Assembly: GCF_001654835.1 (NCBI RefSeq)
Contig: NZ_LXEP01000029.1
Coordinates: 162,207-226,206, forward strand
From: Buttiauxella gaviniae ATCC 51604
GTDB taxonomy: Bacteria; Pseudomonadota; Gammaproteobacteria; Enterobacterales; Enterobacteriaceae
DNA length: 64,000 nucleotides
Direction of reading: 5' to 3'
The notes under the pieces were generated by a model. The model was not told the DNA's origin. It saw only the letters and a list, made by a program, of their open reading frames with translations, and did not search any database. Made by a program: the position numbers and the translations under genes. Each line of letters starts with the position of its first letter. The stretch's first letter is position 1. Shown here one piece after another: positions 7,861 to 18,228 of this stretch.

Positions 7861-8994
7861 CTAAACCTGCAATTCCCGTAACAATCCAAACGCCATTTTC
7901 ATGTGCGCTTCGCTGACAATAAACGCCCGTAACTGCTGTGCTTCGTCATAGCCTTTGGCAATCAGACCCTGCTGCTCGGTGCTGATTTGCCAGGCCAAAT
8001 CATGGCGTTGCGTTTCACCCGCCAGATGTAGCGGCAACTCCGGCGTTTTCACTTTTACCAGCATCGCGGGGAGATTCAGGCCGTCGGCGGCTCCCAGCAG
8101 ATTTTTGGCAAGCGTCATGGCGCTGAACTGAATCGGTTGCAGGAACGGCAGCACTTTGCCGTCGATTTCAGCGCAATCACCGAGGGCATAAATATTCGCG
8201 TCAGATGTCTGCAACTGGCGGTTCACCTGAATCCCACGGTTTACCGCCAGCCCGGCGTGCTGCGCCAGGTCGACGTTTGGACGCAGGCCAATCGCCGCTA
8301 CCACGGCATCCACGGTGACTATTCGCCCGTTGCTCAATGCCGCATGAATTCCCTGTGGTGTTTGGCTGAGTGATTCAAGCCGCTGATTAAACAACAGTTC
8401 GACGCCCATTTGGTTCAGGCGCTGCTGCAAACGGCTGCTAACCTCCGCAGGCATCAACGAGGCGAGCAGGCTGGCGGCGTTATCCACCAGAATCACCTGC
8501 TTCCCAGCGCGGCAAAAATCCATCGCCAGCTCGGTGCCAATCAAACCGCCGCCCAGAATCATCACGCGTTTAGCCTCGCGCAGCGTTGATTCACAGGCCA
8601 GATATTCCTGCTGGCTGTTGAGCGTCAGCATCAGCTCTTTGCCTTCAATTGGCGGCAGGAGGGCGCGGGAACCCGTTGCCAGCACCAGTTTGTCGTACTG
8701 CCATTGCTGGTCACCGCATTTCACCAGGCGTTCGCGAGTGTCGATACCTGACACCCAACTGTTGGCGTTTAGCGTCAGGTCAAACTGTTCAGCAAATTCA
8801 CCGGCATGTTGCCGCGTGAGGTCGCAAGCTCGCTGATTCAGGCTGATAACATGGCTGAGATCGGGCTTGTTGTATTCGTCCATGCTGTCGGCGGCAATCA
8901 TGCGCACAGGTACCTGCGCGTCATGTTTGCGGATATTTTTCACCAGCTGGCGGGCGGCAAAGCCCGAACCGATAATCACAATGCCATGCTTCAT
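7861..8994 (-). CDS. norW: NADH:flavorubredoxin reductase NorW
   Basis: A 377-residue FAD-dependent reductase that passes electrons from NADH to the rubredoxin domain of NorV in anaerobic nitric oxide reduction. The N-terminal FAD-binding motif ([13 protein letters not shown], about residues 6-18) is visible. So are the NAD-binding [10 protein letters not shown] (about 148-157) and the second FAD motif with [10 protein letters not shown] near residue 260. Its ATG overlaps the norV stop by 4 bases (ATGA), so translation is coupled. Length and sequence match E. coli NorW. Confidence 0.95.
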   Translation of the reverse strand: MKHGIVIIGSGFAARQLVKNIRKHDAQVPVRMIAADSMDEYNKPDLSHVISLNQRACDLTRQHAGEFAEQFDLTLNANSWVSGIDTRERLVKCGDQQWQYDKLVLATGSRALLPPIEGKELMLTLNSQQEYLACESTLREAKRVMILGGGLIGTELAMDFCRAGKQVILVDNAASLLASLMPAEVSSRLQQRLNQMGVELLFNQRLESLSQTPQGIHAALSNGRIVTVDAVVAAIGLRPNVDLAQHAGLAVNRGIQVNRQLQTSDANIYALGDCAEIDGKVLPFLQPIQFSAMTLAKNLLGAADGLNLPAMLVKVKTPELPLHLAGETQRHDLAWQISTEQQGLIAKGYDEAQQLRAFIVSEAHMKMAFGLLRELQV

Positions 8995-10430
8995 TTTGCC
9001 TCCGTTGCCAGCACATCAAATACGTCTTTCCCAAGCGAGCATTCAGGGCACAGGAAGCTGTCCGGCACTTCGCTCCACGGCGTTCCTGGCGCGACATCCT
9101 GCATCGGTTCGCCGGTTTGTGGGTCGTAAATCCACTGACAAACACTGCATTGCATTTGTGGGCCTAAATCGGCGCAGGCTGGCTTTTCAACCATGCTTTC
9201 TTGCGGTGCTACAAAGGGCGCAGAAGCGAGCGGCGTTAACGCCCACTGGCGGGCAATTTCGCGACCGTGTTCACGACAGATTGCGAGCGCATCGATATCC
9301 GGGCGCCATTTCGCTTTTAGGCTTAGTGACATTTCAAAACCGGCATCCTGTAAGCGGGTAGAGAGTCGGTCTACAGCACCACCACTCCAGCCATGGGAAC
9401 CGAATGCGCTGGCGCGTTTATTCCGAAAACGCAGGCCGGTCATCTCCTCAACCAGGCCTGCAATTTTCGGCATCATCACGTTATTCATCGTGGATGTTCC
9501 TGCCAGCACTCCCTTGGAGCGGAACACATTAGTGAGGATCTCGTTTTTATCATGGCGGGCAACGTTGAAAATTTTCACCGCCACGCGCGGATCGACTTCG
9601 TTGATCCCTTGGGCAATAGCATCCGCCATCATACGGGTGTTGTTGGACATGGTGTCGTAGAAAATCGTGATGCGATCTTCTTGATAATCAGCCGCCCACT
9701 TTAAGTACAACTCCACGATTTGTGTTGGGTTATCGCGCCATACCACACCGTGAGACGTCGCAATCATATCTACCGGCAGATTGAAGCCGAGAATTTCGGT
9801 GATTTTGGGAGTGACCAGGCGGCTAAACGGGGTCAGAATGTTGGCGTAGTAGCGCTGGCATTGTTCAAATAGCTCGGCCTGATCGACTTCATCGTTAAAC
9901 AGATGCTCATCACAATAGTGTTGGCCAAAAGCATCGTTACTAAATAGCACTGCGTCGCCGGTCATGTAAGTCATCATGCTGTCAGGCCAGTGCAGCATAG
10001 GTGTTTCAACGAAAATCAGTTGCTTGCCGTTGCCGATGTCCAGGCTATCGCCAGTTTTCACTACGTGGAAATTCCACTCCGGGTGATGGTGGTGGCCGTT
10101 GATGGAGTCCACGCCGTTGGCGGTACAGTAAATCGGTGTGTTGGGAATGCGTGACATCAATTCCGTCAGCGCGCCCGCATGGGCTTCTTCAGCGTGATTG
10201 ATGATGATGTAATCGAGGCTATTCAGGTCAATTTCGGCAGCCAGGTTCTGCACAAACTCACGGCTGAATTTATGGTCAACAGTGTCGATGAGTACCGTTT
10301 TCTCTTCACGGATCAGATAGCTGTTGTAGCTACTGCCTTTCAGCGTTTTGTATTCGGTGCCGTGAAAATCACGCACTTCCCAGTCACGTTGACCAACCCA
10401 TTGAATGTTGTTTTTAACCTGAATTGCCAT
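8991..10430 (-). CDS. norV: Anaerobic nitric oxide reductase flavorubredoxin NorV, iron ligand altered
   Basis: A 479-residue flavodiiron NO reductase. It has a metallo-beta-lactamase-like diiron domain (1-250), a flavodoxin domain (about 254-393; FMN loop [11 protein letters not shown]) and a C-terminal rubredoxin ([10 protein letters not shown] and FLCPECSLG). It is nearly identical in length and sequence to E. coli NorV. One difference stands out: the diiron motif reads [11 protein letters not shown], so the ligand Asp83 (family H-x-E-x-D-H) is Ala, codon GCC at 10182-10184. His79, Glu81 and His84 remain. A single base (10183) accounts for it. Loss of this ligand should impair the iron site unless compensated; a sequencing error is possible. 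A GAGG box lies 9 bases before the ATG. Confidence 0.93.
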   Translation of the reverse strand: MAIQVKNNIQWVGQRDWEVRDFHGTEYKTLKGSSYNSYLIREEKTVLIDTVDHKFSREFVQNLAAEIDLNSLDYIIINHAEEAHAGALTELMSRIPNTPIYCTANGVDSINGHHHHPEWNFHVVKTGDSLDIGNGKQLIFVETPMLHWPDSMMTYMTGDAVLFSNDAFGQHYCDEHLFNDEVDQAELFEQCQRYYANILTPFSRLVTPKITEILGFNLPVDMIATSHGVVWRDNPTQIVELYLKWAADYQEDRITIFYDTMSNNTRMMADAIAQGINEVDPRVAVKIFNVARHDKNEILTNVFRSKGVLAGTSTMNNVMMPKIAGLVEEMTGLRFRNKRASAFGSHGWSGGAVDRLSTRLQDAGFEMSLSLKAKWRPDIDALAICREHGREIARQWALTPLASAPFVAPQESMVEKPACADLGPQMQCSVCQWIYDPQTGEPMQDVAPGTPWSEVPDSFLCPECSLGKDVFDVLATEAK

Positions 10431-10480
10431 TTGTCAGTACCTCAAAAAGAATGAAAAAACGGTGCTCGTATTTGAGTTAT

Positions 10481-10497
10481 TACAAATGGCGTGCCAA
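10481..10497 (-). promoter_or_regulatory. Sigma-54 promoter of norVW
   Basis: On the minus strand the sequence reads TTGGCACG-N4-TTGTA, an excellent -24/-12 element (GG at -24, GT in place of GC at -12), about 50 bases upstream of norV. This is the expected promoter type for NorR-activated norVW. Confidence 0.85.
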
Positions 10498-10550
10498 CTT
10501 TTTATAATATTGATTAATATGAATATATTTGTTTTTTTTAACTTTTCATT

Positions 10551-10605
10551 GTCAAAATGACAATTATAATATTAGTCTTTTTGACAATTGAATTGTCTTT
10601 TTGAC
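10551..10605. promoter_or_regulatory. Three NorR enhancer sites
   Basis: Three 11-bp sites follow the GTCN5GAC-type pattern (consensus GT-N7-AC): GTCAAAATGAC at 10551-10561, GTCTTTTTGAC at 10575-10585 and GTCTTTTTGAC at 10595-10605. E. coli also has three sites between norR and norV, all needed for a productive NorR hexamer. They lie upstream of the sigma-54 promoter and just before norR, so they could also mediate norR autoregulation. Confidence 0.88.
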
Positions 10606-10648
10606 TATCAAGGGCTAAGTTAGCGAGAATCGTCCTCTGGAGCCGCTT

Positions 10649-12163
10649 ATGAGCCTTTCAATTACCTCCCTTGCCAACATTGCCATTGACCTGCAAAGCG
10701 GCATTTCTCATCAGGATCGCTTTGCTCGTTTAATTCGCACTTTGCGCCAACTTTTAGGGGGAGATGCCACGGCGCTACTGCGTTATGAAGCGCGGCAGTT
10801 TCGCCCGCTGGCAATTGATGGGCTGGCGCAAGATGTGCTTGGTCGACGTTTTGATTTAGATGCCCATCCTCGCCTGGAAGCAATAGCACGGGCAGGGGAC
10901 GTGGTGCGCTTCCCGGCAGAAAGTGAATTGCCCGATCCTTATGATGGACTCATTCCTGACCACACCGACTTAAAAGTCCATGCCTGCCTTGGGTTGCCGC
11001 TATTTGCCGATCAGAACCTGATAGGTGCATTAACCGTGGATGGTATGGACCCTTTGCAGTTCGATCATTTCAGCGATGAAGAGTTACGCTTAATTAGCGT
11101 ATTGGCCGCAGGGGCACTGAATAATGCCTTGTTGATGGAACAGCTTGAAAACCAAACGCCTGCTGTTGTCTCCACTCCCATTACGAGCAAAACCAGCAGT
11201 GCCGAGATGGTGGGCTTGTCTGCAGGGATTATGCAGCTTAAGAAAGAGATAGAAATTGTCGCCGGTTCTGACCTGAATGTGCTGATAACTGGGGAAACGG
11301 GTGTTGGGAAAGAGCTGGTGGCGCGTGCTATTCACAGTGGGTCGGTACGTGCCGCAAATCCGCTGGTGTATCTCAACTGTGCGGCATTACCGGAAAGCGT
11401 GGCGGAAAGTGAACTGTTTGGTCACGTAAAGGGGGCATTTACCGGGGCAATTCATCATCGAACCGGCAAATTTGAAATGGCGGATAACGGCACGCTATTC
11501 CTCGATGAAATAGGGGAACTGCCATTAACGCTACAAGCCAAATTGTTGCGAGTTTTACAGTATGGCGATATTCAGCGTGTGGGCGATGACAGCAGCCAAA
11601 GGGTAAATGTGCGGGTGCTGGCGGCGACCAATCGTGACTTAAAGCAGCACGTACTAGCAGGTGATTTTCGTGCCGATCTATTCCACCGTTTAAGCGTCTT
11701 CCCACTGCACGTTCCACCGCTACGCGAGCGTGGCGATGACATCACTCTATTGGCTGGGTTCTTCTGTGAGCAAAGCCGCGTAAAAATGGGGCTGAAACAG
11801 GTCGCCTTAACGGATGGCGCTCGGGAATTACTGCGTCGATACGACTGGCCCGGAAATATTCGCGAGCTTGAGCATGCTCTTTATCGCGCCACTGTGCTTG
11901 CGCGCTCCGGTAAACCGGATGGAGAAATCTGGCTGGAACCGCAGCATTTTCAACTGATGGATGTTGAGGCTAAACCTGCAAGTACAGCTGTAGCCCGCGT
12001 GGCTGAGGTCGATAACTTGCGGACGGCAACTGATGATTTCCAGCGGCGGATTATTATCAGCACGCTGGAGGCTAATGCGGGGAATTGGGCTGCGAGTGCC
12101 CGGCAGTTGCAACTAGATGTCGCTAATTTACACCGCCTGGCGAAACGTCTTGGTGTGAAGTAG
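10649..12163 (+). CDS. norR: NO-responsive sigma-54 activator NorR
   Basis: A 504-residue enhancer-binding protein. The N-terminal GAF domain keeps the residues proposed to hold the NO-sensing iron in E. coli NorR (Arg75, Asp96, Asp99, Cys113, Asp131, plus Arg81). The AAA+ domain shows Walker A GETGVGKE (215-222), the sigma-54-contacting GAFTGA loop (262-267) and Walker [10 protein letters not shown] (282-290). The C-terminus has a Fis-type helix-turn-helix ([23 protein letters not shown]). It activates the divergent norVW operon through the three sites upstream. Everything visible suggests the regulator is functional, in contrast to the altered NorV. The stop is only 5 bases from the convergent pdeB stop. 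Confidence 0.96.
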   Translation: MSLSITSLANIAIDLQSGISHQDRFARLIRTLRQLLGGDATALLRYEARQFRPLAIDGLAQDVLGRRFDLDAHPRLEAIARAGDVVRFPAESELPDPYDGLIPDHTDLKVHACLGLPLFADQNLIGALTVDGMDPLQFDHFSDEELRLISVLAAGALNNALLMEQLENQTPAVVSTPITSKTSSAEMVGLSAGIMQLKKEIEIVAGSDLNVLITGETGVGKELVARAIHSGSVRAANPLVYLNCAALPESVAESELFGHVKGAFTGAIHHRTGKFEMADNGTLFLDEIGELPLTLQAKLLRVLQYGDIQRVGDDSSQRVNVRVLAATNRDLKQHVLAGDFRADLFHRLSVFPLHVPPLRERGDDITLLAGFFCEQSRVKMGLKQVALTDGARELLRRYDWPGNIRELEHALYRATVLARSGKPDGEIWLEPQHFQLMDVEAKPASTAVARVAEVDNLRTATDDFQRRIIISTLEANAGNWAASARQLQLDVANLHRLAKRLGVK

Positions 12164-12168
12164 TGTTT

Positions 12169-13740
12169 TCAGGGAATTTTTGATTTCCTGGCACAAGAGC
12201 CTGCTACCCACTCGATAAATTCATTTTTAGGCAGGGCTTTACTGAAGAACCAGCCCTGTCCGTACTGCACACCCTGTTTACGCAACCATGCCGCCTGACT
12301 GGGGGTTTCAATGCCTTCGGCCACCATCAAAATACCCAGAGCCTTTGCCATTTCAATAATATGCGGAGTGACATTTTTATATTCGAGAGCATCGACGAAT
12401 GATTTATCTATTTTAAGGATATCTACATCCAGATCTTGTAAATAACTCAGGCTGGAATAACCGGTTCCAAAATCATCAATATAGATGGCGTGCCCGGCCT
12501 TTCGATATTGCGCAATAATCGGTGCTGTAATTTTCGGGTCAGAAAAGCCACGTTCAGTAATCTCAAATGCTATCTGTTTTGGATTAACTGAATAACGTGC
12601 CAGGTACGGACGAGTGATATCAAGAATATGCAGGCTACGCGCATCCTGAACACCCATGTTCACAGAAATATGATGATGAGGATGCTTGCTTAACCAGTCG
12701 CCCAACTCAAGGAAAATGCGCTTAATGACCTGCTCTGTTAATTGTGTTACCAACCCGGTTTGCTCCGCCAGTGGGATAAACACATCCGGGTTTAACATTG
12801 AGCCATCTTGTTGCTGCCAACGAATTAAGGCTTCCGCACCGACAATCTCGCCACTTTGAAGATGAACAATAGGTTGATAAACCACGCTAAATTCATTGTT
12901 TTTAATAGCATCCATCAGCCTGTTTCGAGGTGATAACAATCGACGCAAAATACTAATCAAGAGTCCACCTGCAGCGAGGCTTATAATTAAGCCCACAGGC
13001 AGCCAGATAAACAATTGCTGATACCAGGCGGTCGTCAGGGGTTCCATTGACGCCCAGGCAATCATGGCCAGACCAAGATTATTATCCCGACGAATCACGT
13101 AGAAATTGTTGTTGCTTTGAAATTCGTCCGTACCTTGTTTCAGCGCTTCGTACCATGTCTCGGGGATATATCGGCTGTTGCTGGCAATGATCTGATTATT
13201 ATGCAGCCCAATCATCGCAATATTTAACGTGTAACTACCAAAGGGGAGAACATCAATAAATGACATTGGGTCAATTAATGCAAGATGAGGCTTTTTGCCG
13301 ATATATACCATCTTGCGTTGAAAATCGGGTATCGGTGGAGTGGTATACCAAGCGTTAAAACCATGAATGCCCTGACGGTCTGGCTTACCTAATGTAGCAC
13401 TATGAGTAATGGACTCCAGTGAAGTACACAAAATATGCGCATCTTGCTGGAACATCACTTCTTGCACGTAGCGATATTCAAGAGCGATACGATGCATGGC
13501 TTCCGCGTGTGCTGGCGAACATGTATTGTCATTAAAGTGGTTAATATCATTAATCGCAGAAACAGCCTGGTCGATGACTTTGCCGGTGCGAAGCAATGCG
13601 TGATCGGCAAACTCTCCTAATTCATCATGAAATGCGTGTTCGGCATTACGATGAGCAAGATAAATGCTTAACAGAATTGGTAGCAAAACTGCCAAAATAA
13701 GTACACCGCTTACCAGGCTGATGAGCTTTCGGGATGTCAT
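12169..13740 (-). CDS. pdeB: c-di-GMP phosphodiesterase PdeB (CSS-EAL)
   Basis: A 523-residue inner-membrane protein, orthologous to E. coli YlaB/PdeB. A transmembrane helix at about 8-30 and another at about 240-262 flank a periplasmic CSS-motif domain with redox-active cysteines (for example TCSPAH and LCTSLES). The cytoplasmic EAL domain (about 275-515) keeps GAEALIRW, the DDFGTG loop and IDKSFVD, so it should be catalytically active and hydrolyse c-di-GMP to pGpG. In this class, periplasmic disulfide formation by DsbA/B controls activity and stability. The stretch from DILKIDKSFVDAL onward is almost identical to E. coli. Confidence 0.92.
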   Translation of the reverse strand: MTSRKLISLVSGVLILAVLLPILLSIYLAHRNAEHAFHDELGEFADHALLRTGKVIDQAVSAINDINHFNDNTCSPAHAEAMHRIALEYRYVQEVMFQQDAHILCTSLESITHSATLGKPDRQGIHGFNAWYTTPPIPDFQRKMVYIGKKPHLALIDPMSFIDVLPFGSYTLNIAMIGLHNNQIIASNSRYIPETWYEALKQGTDEFQSNNNFYVIRRDNNLGLAMIAWASMEPLTTAWYQQLFIWLPVGLIISLAAGGLLISILRRLLSPRNRLMDAIKNNEFSVVYQPIVHLQSGEIVGAEALIRWQQQDGSMLNPDVFIPLAEQTGLVTQLTEQVIKRIFLELGDWLSKHPHHHISVNMGVQDARSLHILDITRPYLARYSVNPKQIAFEITERGFSDPKITAPIIAQYRKAGHAIYIDDFGTGYSSLSYLQDLDVDILKIDKSFVDALEYKNVTPHIIEMAKALGILMVAEGIETPSQAAWLRKQGVQYGQGWFFSKALPKNEFIEWVAGSCARKSKIP

Positions 13741-13882
13741 TCTTTTAGACCCAGTTAAGAGTTAGTTTTTATAATGGTTTTTCATAGACGAGAACAGTCT
13801 ATCTCACATGAATAGGTGATGTTATGTTTTCCTGCCTCTGTAGTGGGATAACCTGTGAAGACGAGTGTCTGGTGAGCAATAA

Positions 13883-14605
13883 ATGAAGAAAAAAGAGTTT
13901 GTTATTCAGGATCTACTGAGCAAAATTTATCAGCGCAACGATAACCAAAGGCGCAAATTACCGCCTGAGCGCCAATTAGCACTGGAATATGATGTCTCGC
14001 GTTTCACGATTCGTAAAGCGCTGGAAAAGTTGGTCAGCATTGGGGTCATTGAGATTATTCAGGGCTCCGGGATTTGGATTAATCCGCAGGCAAGAAACAA
14101 CCCACTGGTTTATAACTCCATCACCGAGAAGCATTTCGACCAGATAGCTTTTCGCATGGTCAATCTGCATAAGAAATTACCCAATCGCGAAGAGCAGCAG
14201 GTATTTGGTTTGGGTAAAGATGACTACATTTGGCAATTTTGTCGCCTGCGATATGTCGAAAATCAAAAGATACAAATTGAGATTTCGCGCATGCCGGTAC
14301 AGGATTTTCCCGATCTGAACCAGCAGGTCATCGAGCGCTCGATTCAACAATATGTGCTGAGTAAAGGGTTGCGGATTTCGCACCTGTTAACCAGTTATCA
14401 GGCGGTAGCAGTCAGTAAAGAGCAGGCGGTATTGCTGGAGTGTAAAAAAGGTATCCCGGCGATGCACATCATCAACCGGGGAATTCTTGACGGAGGACGG
14501 GTTTTTGAAATCAGCGATATCATTGATATCAATTATTCCTGTACCTACGTTACCCCCTATAACCACGATAATTTGGCCTGGCGGCAGGGCATTCAGGGAG
14601 TGTGA
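13883..14605 (+). CDS. GntR-family regulator with UTRA effector domain
   Basis: A 240-residue HutC-subfamily regulator. The N-terminal winged helix (about 5-72) includes [27 protein letters not shown]. The C-terminal UTRA domain (about 95-232) should bind a small ligand, typically a sugar phosphate or related metabolite. The gene is convergent with the dehydratase gene and overlaps its end by 13 bases. The divergently transcribed dehydratase and PTS genes next to it are the obvious targets. The effector is unknown. Confidence 0.82.
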   Translation: MKKKEFVIQDLLSKIYQRNDNQRRKLPPERQLALEYDVSRFTIRKALEKLVSIGVIEIIQGSGIWINPQARNNPLVYNSITEKHFDQIAFRMVNLHKKLPNREEQQVFGLGKDDYIWQFCRLRYVENQKIQIEISRMPVQDFPDLNQQVIERSIQQYVLSKGLRISHLLTSYQAVAVSKEQAVLLECKKGIPAMHIINRGILDGGRVFEISDIIDINYSCTYVTPYNHDNLAWRQGIQGV

Positions 14606-15792
14606 ATGGCTCCGTTTGGTAAGCGGCTTTGCGTCCACTCATGTGGGCGATATTCCACCGGGAAGGTTTCCGCTTTTTGTTGGTCGAAACCTACGCCAAT
14701 ACCCGGTTTTTCAAGCGGATAAATATAGCCCTTCTCCGCAACCGGGCTGCCTGGAAAGACCGATTCGGTATTTGGCTTATTGGGAATAAATTCCTGAATC
14801 GCTGCATTGTGCAGATGGATATTTAAATGGGTATTTACCGCCACGCCAATAGGCGTCATATCCGATGGGCCATGCCATGCCAGGCGTACACCGAATGCCT
14901 GACATAGAATAGCGAGCTTCAATGCAGGGGTGATTCCACCAATTTGCGAAACGTGGCAGCGGATAAAATCGATACGGCGATTAACAATCAAATCATGCCA
15001 TTCGGCAGGGTTATTAAATAGCTCCCCCAAAGCAAGTGGAACCGAAGAATGCGCGCGAACCTGCTCAAGCCAGGCGCTTTGTTGCGGCGGTAGAATGTCT
15101 TCGATAAACCATGGCTGGTATGGCTCAAGAGCTTTTGCCAGTTGCACCGCTTGTTGCGGGAACAGACGCTCATGCACATCGTGAAGTATATGGAACTGGT
15201 TGCCGTACTTTTCGCGCAGCGCCTTAAACATTGCCACAGTATTGGCCATGTATTCGTCCTGATCGTAGTAGGCGCCCGGTGTAGGTGTCTTTGTAGCATG
15301 CAACCCCTGAGGTGTTCCGCCATAAAACCCTAACTGACAGCGAATGTAGCGATAACCTTGTACCAAAAGTTTGTCGACTTCCAGATACAAACCTTCAAGC
15401 GTTTCACTGGCGGCGTGGCTATATGCCGCGATAGCGTCTTTCGATTTACCGCCCAGAAGTTGGTATAGCGGCATTCCTGCCAGTTGGCCTTTAATATCCC
15501 AAAGCGCCATATCGACACCTGCGATAGCGTTATTGATAACCGGTCCGTTGCGCCAGTAAGCGTTGACCATCATCATCTGCCACAGATCTTCAATGTTATT
15601 GGCATCGCGCCCCATTAGCAGTGGTTTGAGATATTCATCGACCATCACTTTTACTGCCAGTGGGCGTTGCTGGAAGGTCGCACATCCATGACCTATTACA
15701 CCCTTATTGGTGGTGACACGCACCGTAATCAGGTTGTGACGGTCAGGGCGGGTAATAAAACATTCAATATTTTCAATAATGGTTGGTTGCAC
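14593..15792 (-). CDS. RspA/ManD-like enolase-superfamily dehydratase
   Basis: A 399-residue member of the mannonate/gluconate dehydratase (RspA, ManD) subgroup. Metal and catalytic residues typical of ManD are visible: HDVH (Asp and His, near 204-207), Glu in FIEDILP, Glu in ALGELFN and His in AWHGPSD. The substrate-contacting RNGPV and YYDQDEY stretches are also present. Such enzymes dehydrate acid sugars to 2-keto-3-deoxy sugars, though many RspA-like members are slow and their true substrate is uncertain. It starts with GTG, supported by GGAG 7 bases upstream. Its divergent partner is a PTS permease. Confidence 0.82.
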   Translation of the reverse strand: MQPTIIENIECFITRPDRHNLITVRVTTNKGVIGHGCATFQQRPLAVKVMVDEYLKPLLMGRDANNIEDLWQMMMVNAYWRNGPVINNAIAGVDMALWDIKGQLAGMPLYQLLGGKSKDAIAAYSHAASETLEGLYLEVDKLLVQGYRYIRCQLGFYGGTPQGLHATKTPTPGAYYDQDEYMANTVAMFKALREKYGNQFHILHDVHERLFPQQAVQLAKALEPYQPWFIEDILPPQQSAWLEQVRAHSSVPLALGELFNNPAEWHDLIVNRRIDFIRCHVSQIGGITPALKLAILCQAFGVRLAWHGPSDMTPIGVAVNTHLNIHLHNAAIQEFIPNKPNTESVFPGSPVAEKGYIYPLEKPGIGVGFDQQKAETFPVEYRPHEWTQSRLPNGAIHTP

Positions 15793-16096
15793 GAGATTAC
15801 TCCACAGACCTTGTCAATCGCGGTCATTTACTCATCAATTAAAGGCTTCTGTTATTTACTATCACCTTATTTTTATATGTGGGTAAACCATTATTTTTGC
15901 TTATTTTTATTGGTCCGTAAAATAGTTGTGTGCAACCTAAAAACCATACCAATTTGTTGGTTTGAGGTGTTTAATGCCCTTTGATAGGCGTAATTGTGAT
16001 GTTGCTCAAAGTTTATTGGTTTGTTTTGGTTCTTTCGATTCTCTACCATCTCAGGCATTCAACACATAATAATTAGTAATTCTTTGGGAGCGACAG
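15793..16096. promoter_or_regulatory. Divergent control region with CRP-like site
   Basis: This 304-bp gap separates the divergent dehydratase and PTS genes. A near-consensus CRP site (TGTGA-N6-TCAAA) lies at 15995-16010, about 87 bases upstream of the PTS start codon. A short inverted repeat, ACCAA-TTTG-TTGGT, is at 15948-15961, with further TTGGT motifs nearby, and could be the UTRA-regulator operator. The region is AT-rich and contains no convincing open frame. Confidence 0.5.
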
Positions 16097-17467
16097 ATGG
16101 GGACTCGTGATGCCATTAATAATATTATTCACCTTGTAGGTGGTGCGGATAATATTAACAAAGCCTGGCACTGTATGACGCGCTTACGCTTCTCTCTGAT
16201 TGATGAGAATAAAATTGATCAGTCCGAAATTAAAAAAATCCCCGGTGTATTAGGGGCGCAGATTCAGAGTGACCAATTCCAGATTATTATTGGCCCGCAG
16301 GTGAACAGTTGGTACGAACAGCTGAACAGCGCGCTGGAGACATCTGGTGAGCAAATTGTCCCCGCGACTCACAAGAAAGCCCGTAAAAGCCTGGTGTCGA
16401 TGTTTATGGATACCGTATCGGGCGTATTTGGGCCGATTGTTCCCGCTATCGCTGGCGCCGGGATGATCAAAGGTCTGTTAGCAGGTTTGATTGCGCTTAA
16501 ATTCATTTCGGCAAAAAGCGATACGGTAATTGTCATCGATTTAATTGCCAGCGGCGTGTTCTATTTTTTACCGTTTTTCCTGGCTATCTCTGCGGCACGT
16601 ATCTTTAAAACTAACGAATACCTGGCCGCAGCGGTGGCGGCCTGCCTGATGTATCCATCGCTTATCGAAGCGGCAAAGTTACTGGCAAGTCATGCGCCTA
16701 ATGCTGTCGATACGTTCTATTTTCTGAACGTGGTGCCTGTTTCGGTATTTAACTACGCCTCGAGCGTGATCCCGGTGATTTTCTCGGTTCTGGCCCTGAG
16801 CTACATCCATCGCTGGGTGGACCGGTTTATGCCGGATGTATTGAAAACGGTGTTTACTCCGACGCTTACTTTGTTCCTCGCCGCGTTAGTTGCGCTGGTG
16901 GTGATCGGGCCGTTGGGGATCTATTTGGGTAAAGCGTTGGCGTGGTTTATTGAAGGGCTGTTTGGTGTATCCGCAAGTTTTGCAGGATTGGTAGTGGGGG
17001 CTATTCGCCCGGTAGCTATTTTGACCGGAATGCACCACGCGATGACACCAATCGCGCTGCAAAACTTTACCGACCGCGGCTACGACATGCTTATGCCAAT
17101 GATGTTTATGGCTAATATGGCAATTGCCGGATCAACGTTTGCCATCTGGAAACAAAGTAAATCTCGCGAAGAAAGAGCGGTGGTTCTGCCTGCGGCTATT
17201 TCCGCATTGCTGGGTATTACCGAACCTGCATTGTTTGGTGTTCTGACGCGCTACAAGAAAGCGTTTATCGCCGCCACGATTGCCAGCTCCATCGCCTCGG
17301 CATTTATTGCCTTCTTCGGTTTGCGTTTGTATGGCTATATTTTGTCGAGTATTTTCAGCCTGCCGGCTTACATCGGGCCATACTTTATCTTTGCTTTGAT
17401 GGGAGTGGCACTGGCATTAGGATTGTCATTTACGCTGACTACTTTGCTGGTGCGCGAGAAAGCATAA
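16097..17467 (+). CDS. PTS permease EIIBC, glucose superfamily
   Basis: A 456-residue fused EIIB-EIIC protein. Residues 1-85 are the EIIB domain with the phosphorylated Cys26 in HCMTRLRF. Residues 105-455 form the EIIC membrane domain with about ten helices and the conserved GITEPALFG loop. It resembles the beta-glucoside, trehalose, sucrose and N-acetylmuramate branch. It has no EIIA domain and none is encoded nearby, so it should take phosphate from EIIA-Glc (Crr). GGGAG lies 6 bases before the ATG. The sugar is unknown; the neighbouring dehydratase suggests an acidic sugar or its glycoside, as inference only. Confidence 0.88.
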   Translation: MGTRDAINNIIHLVGGADNINKAWHCMTRLRFSLIDENKIDQSEIKKIPGVLGAQIQSDQFQIIIGPQVNSWYEQLNSALETSGEQIVPATHKKARKSLVSMFMDTVSGVFGPIVPAIAGAGMIKGLLAGLIALKFISAKSDTVIVIDLIASGVFYFLPFFLAISAARIFKTNEYLAAAVAACLMYPSLIEAAKLLASHAPNAVDTFYFLNVVPVSVFNYASSVIPVIFSVLALSYIHRWVDRFMPDVLKTVFTPTLTLFLAALVALVVIGPLGIYLGKALAWFIEGLFGVSASFAGLVVGAIRPVAILTGMHHAMTPIALQNFTDRGYDMLMPMMFMANMAIAGSTFAIWKQSKSREERAVVLPAAISALLGITEPALFGVLTRYKKAFIAATIASSIASAFIAFFGLRLYGYILSSIFSLPAYIGPYFIFALMGVALALGLSFTLTTLLVREKA

Positions 17468-17489
17468 ACGGGATCCACTGCAAATGGTG

Positions 17490-17549
17490 GATGTCGCTGA
17501 CGTTAATCCACCCTACGGGTCTTGGAGGCTGGATTAACGTAGCGACATC
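17490..17549. repeat. REP-like palindromic intergenic repeat
   Basis: A large hairpin: the left arm (17490-17510, GATGTCGCTGACGTTAATCC) pairs with the right arm (17530-17549) with one bulged base. The inner sequence contains CCACCCTAC. A relative with the same GATGTCGCTACGCTAATCC core lies after ushA. It also separates the convergent PTS and ABC genes and may act as a terminator. Confidence 0.75.
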
Positions 17550-17556
17550 AAATGCT

Positions 17557-18228
17557 TTAACGTCGGTGCGCCAGGCGGCGTACCAGACGGTCTCCAATAC
17601 TTTGTACTAATTGTACCATCGCCACCAGAATGACAACGGTGCCAACCATGACCTGGTCATTAAATCGCTGATAGCCGTAGCGAATTGCGAGGTCTCCCAA
17701 GCCGCCACCGCCAATCACACCAGCCATAGATGAAAAACCAATTAGCATTACGATGATCAGCGTGATCCCTGCAAGCAGAGCAGGCAGCGCTTCGGGTAGC
17801 AGTACTTTGCTGATGATATGCCAGACATTTCCTCCCATGGATAAAATGGCCTCAATGCGACCTTTATCGACCTCATCTAACGCGTTTTCTACTACCCGCG
17901 CAAAGAAGGGGAAGGCACCAATTGTTATCGGAACCACTGCGGCTGTGCTGCCTAACGTGGTGCCGATAATTATGCGCGTAAAGGGGATCAGCGCTATTAA
18001 CAGCACAATAAACGGCAGTGAACGACCGACATTCACGACACTACCAATGACCTGATTAAATAGCGGAGCGGGCAATACGCCATCACGGCGAGTGAGGAAC
18101 AACAACACCCCCAACGGCAATCCAATCAGCACGGTTAAGAGTGCCGCGAGGCTGACCATGTACAGCGTATCCAGTGAACCATCTAACAGTAATGGCCATA
18201 AATCATCCCAGTCTAGGCGACTTCGCAT
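17557..18228 (-). CDS. MetI-like ABC transporter permease
   Basis: A 223-residue inner-membrane permease of the methionine uptake (MetI) family, with about five to six helices. The conserved cytoplasmic coupling loop ([25 protein letters not shown]) is visible. It starts 16 bases inside the end of the ATPase gene and has an AAGGAG box 6 bases upstream, indicating tight coupling. It is the last gene of a four-gene operon (oxygenase, binding protein, ATPase, permease). The real metNIQ locus lies elsewhere in enterobacteria, so this is a second, specialised system. Confidence 0.85.
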   Translation of the reverse strand: MRSRLDWDDLWPLLLDGSLDTLYMVSLAALLTVLIGLPLGVLLFLTRRDGVLPAPLFNQVIGSVVNVGRSLPFIVLLIALIPFTRIIIGTTLGSTAAVVPITIGAFPFFARVVENALDEVDKGRIEAILSMGGNVWHIISKVLLPEALPALLAGITLIIVMLIGFSSMAGVIGGGGLGDLAIRYGYQRFNDQVMVGTVVILVAMVQLVQSIGDRLVRRLAHRR

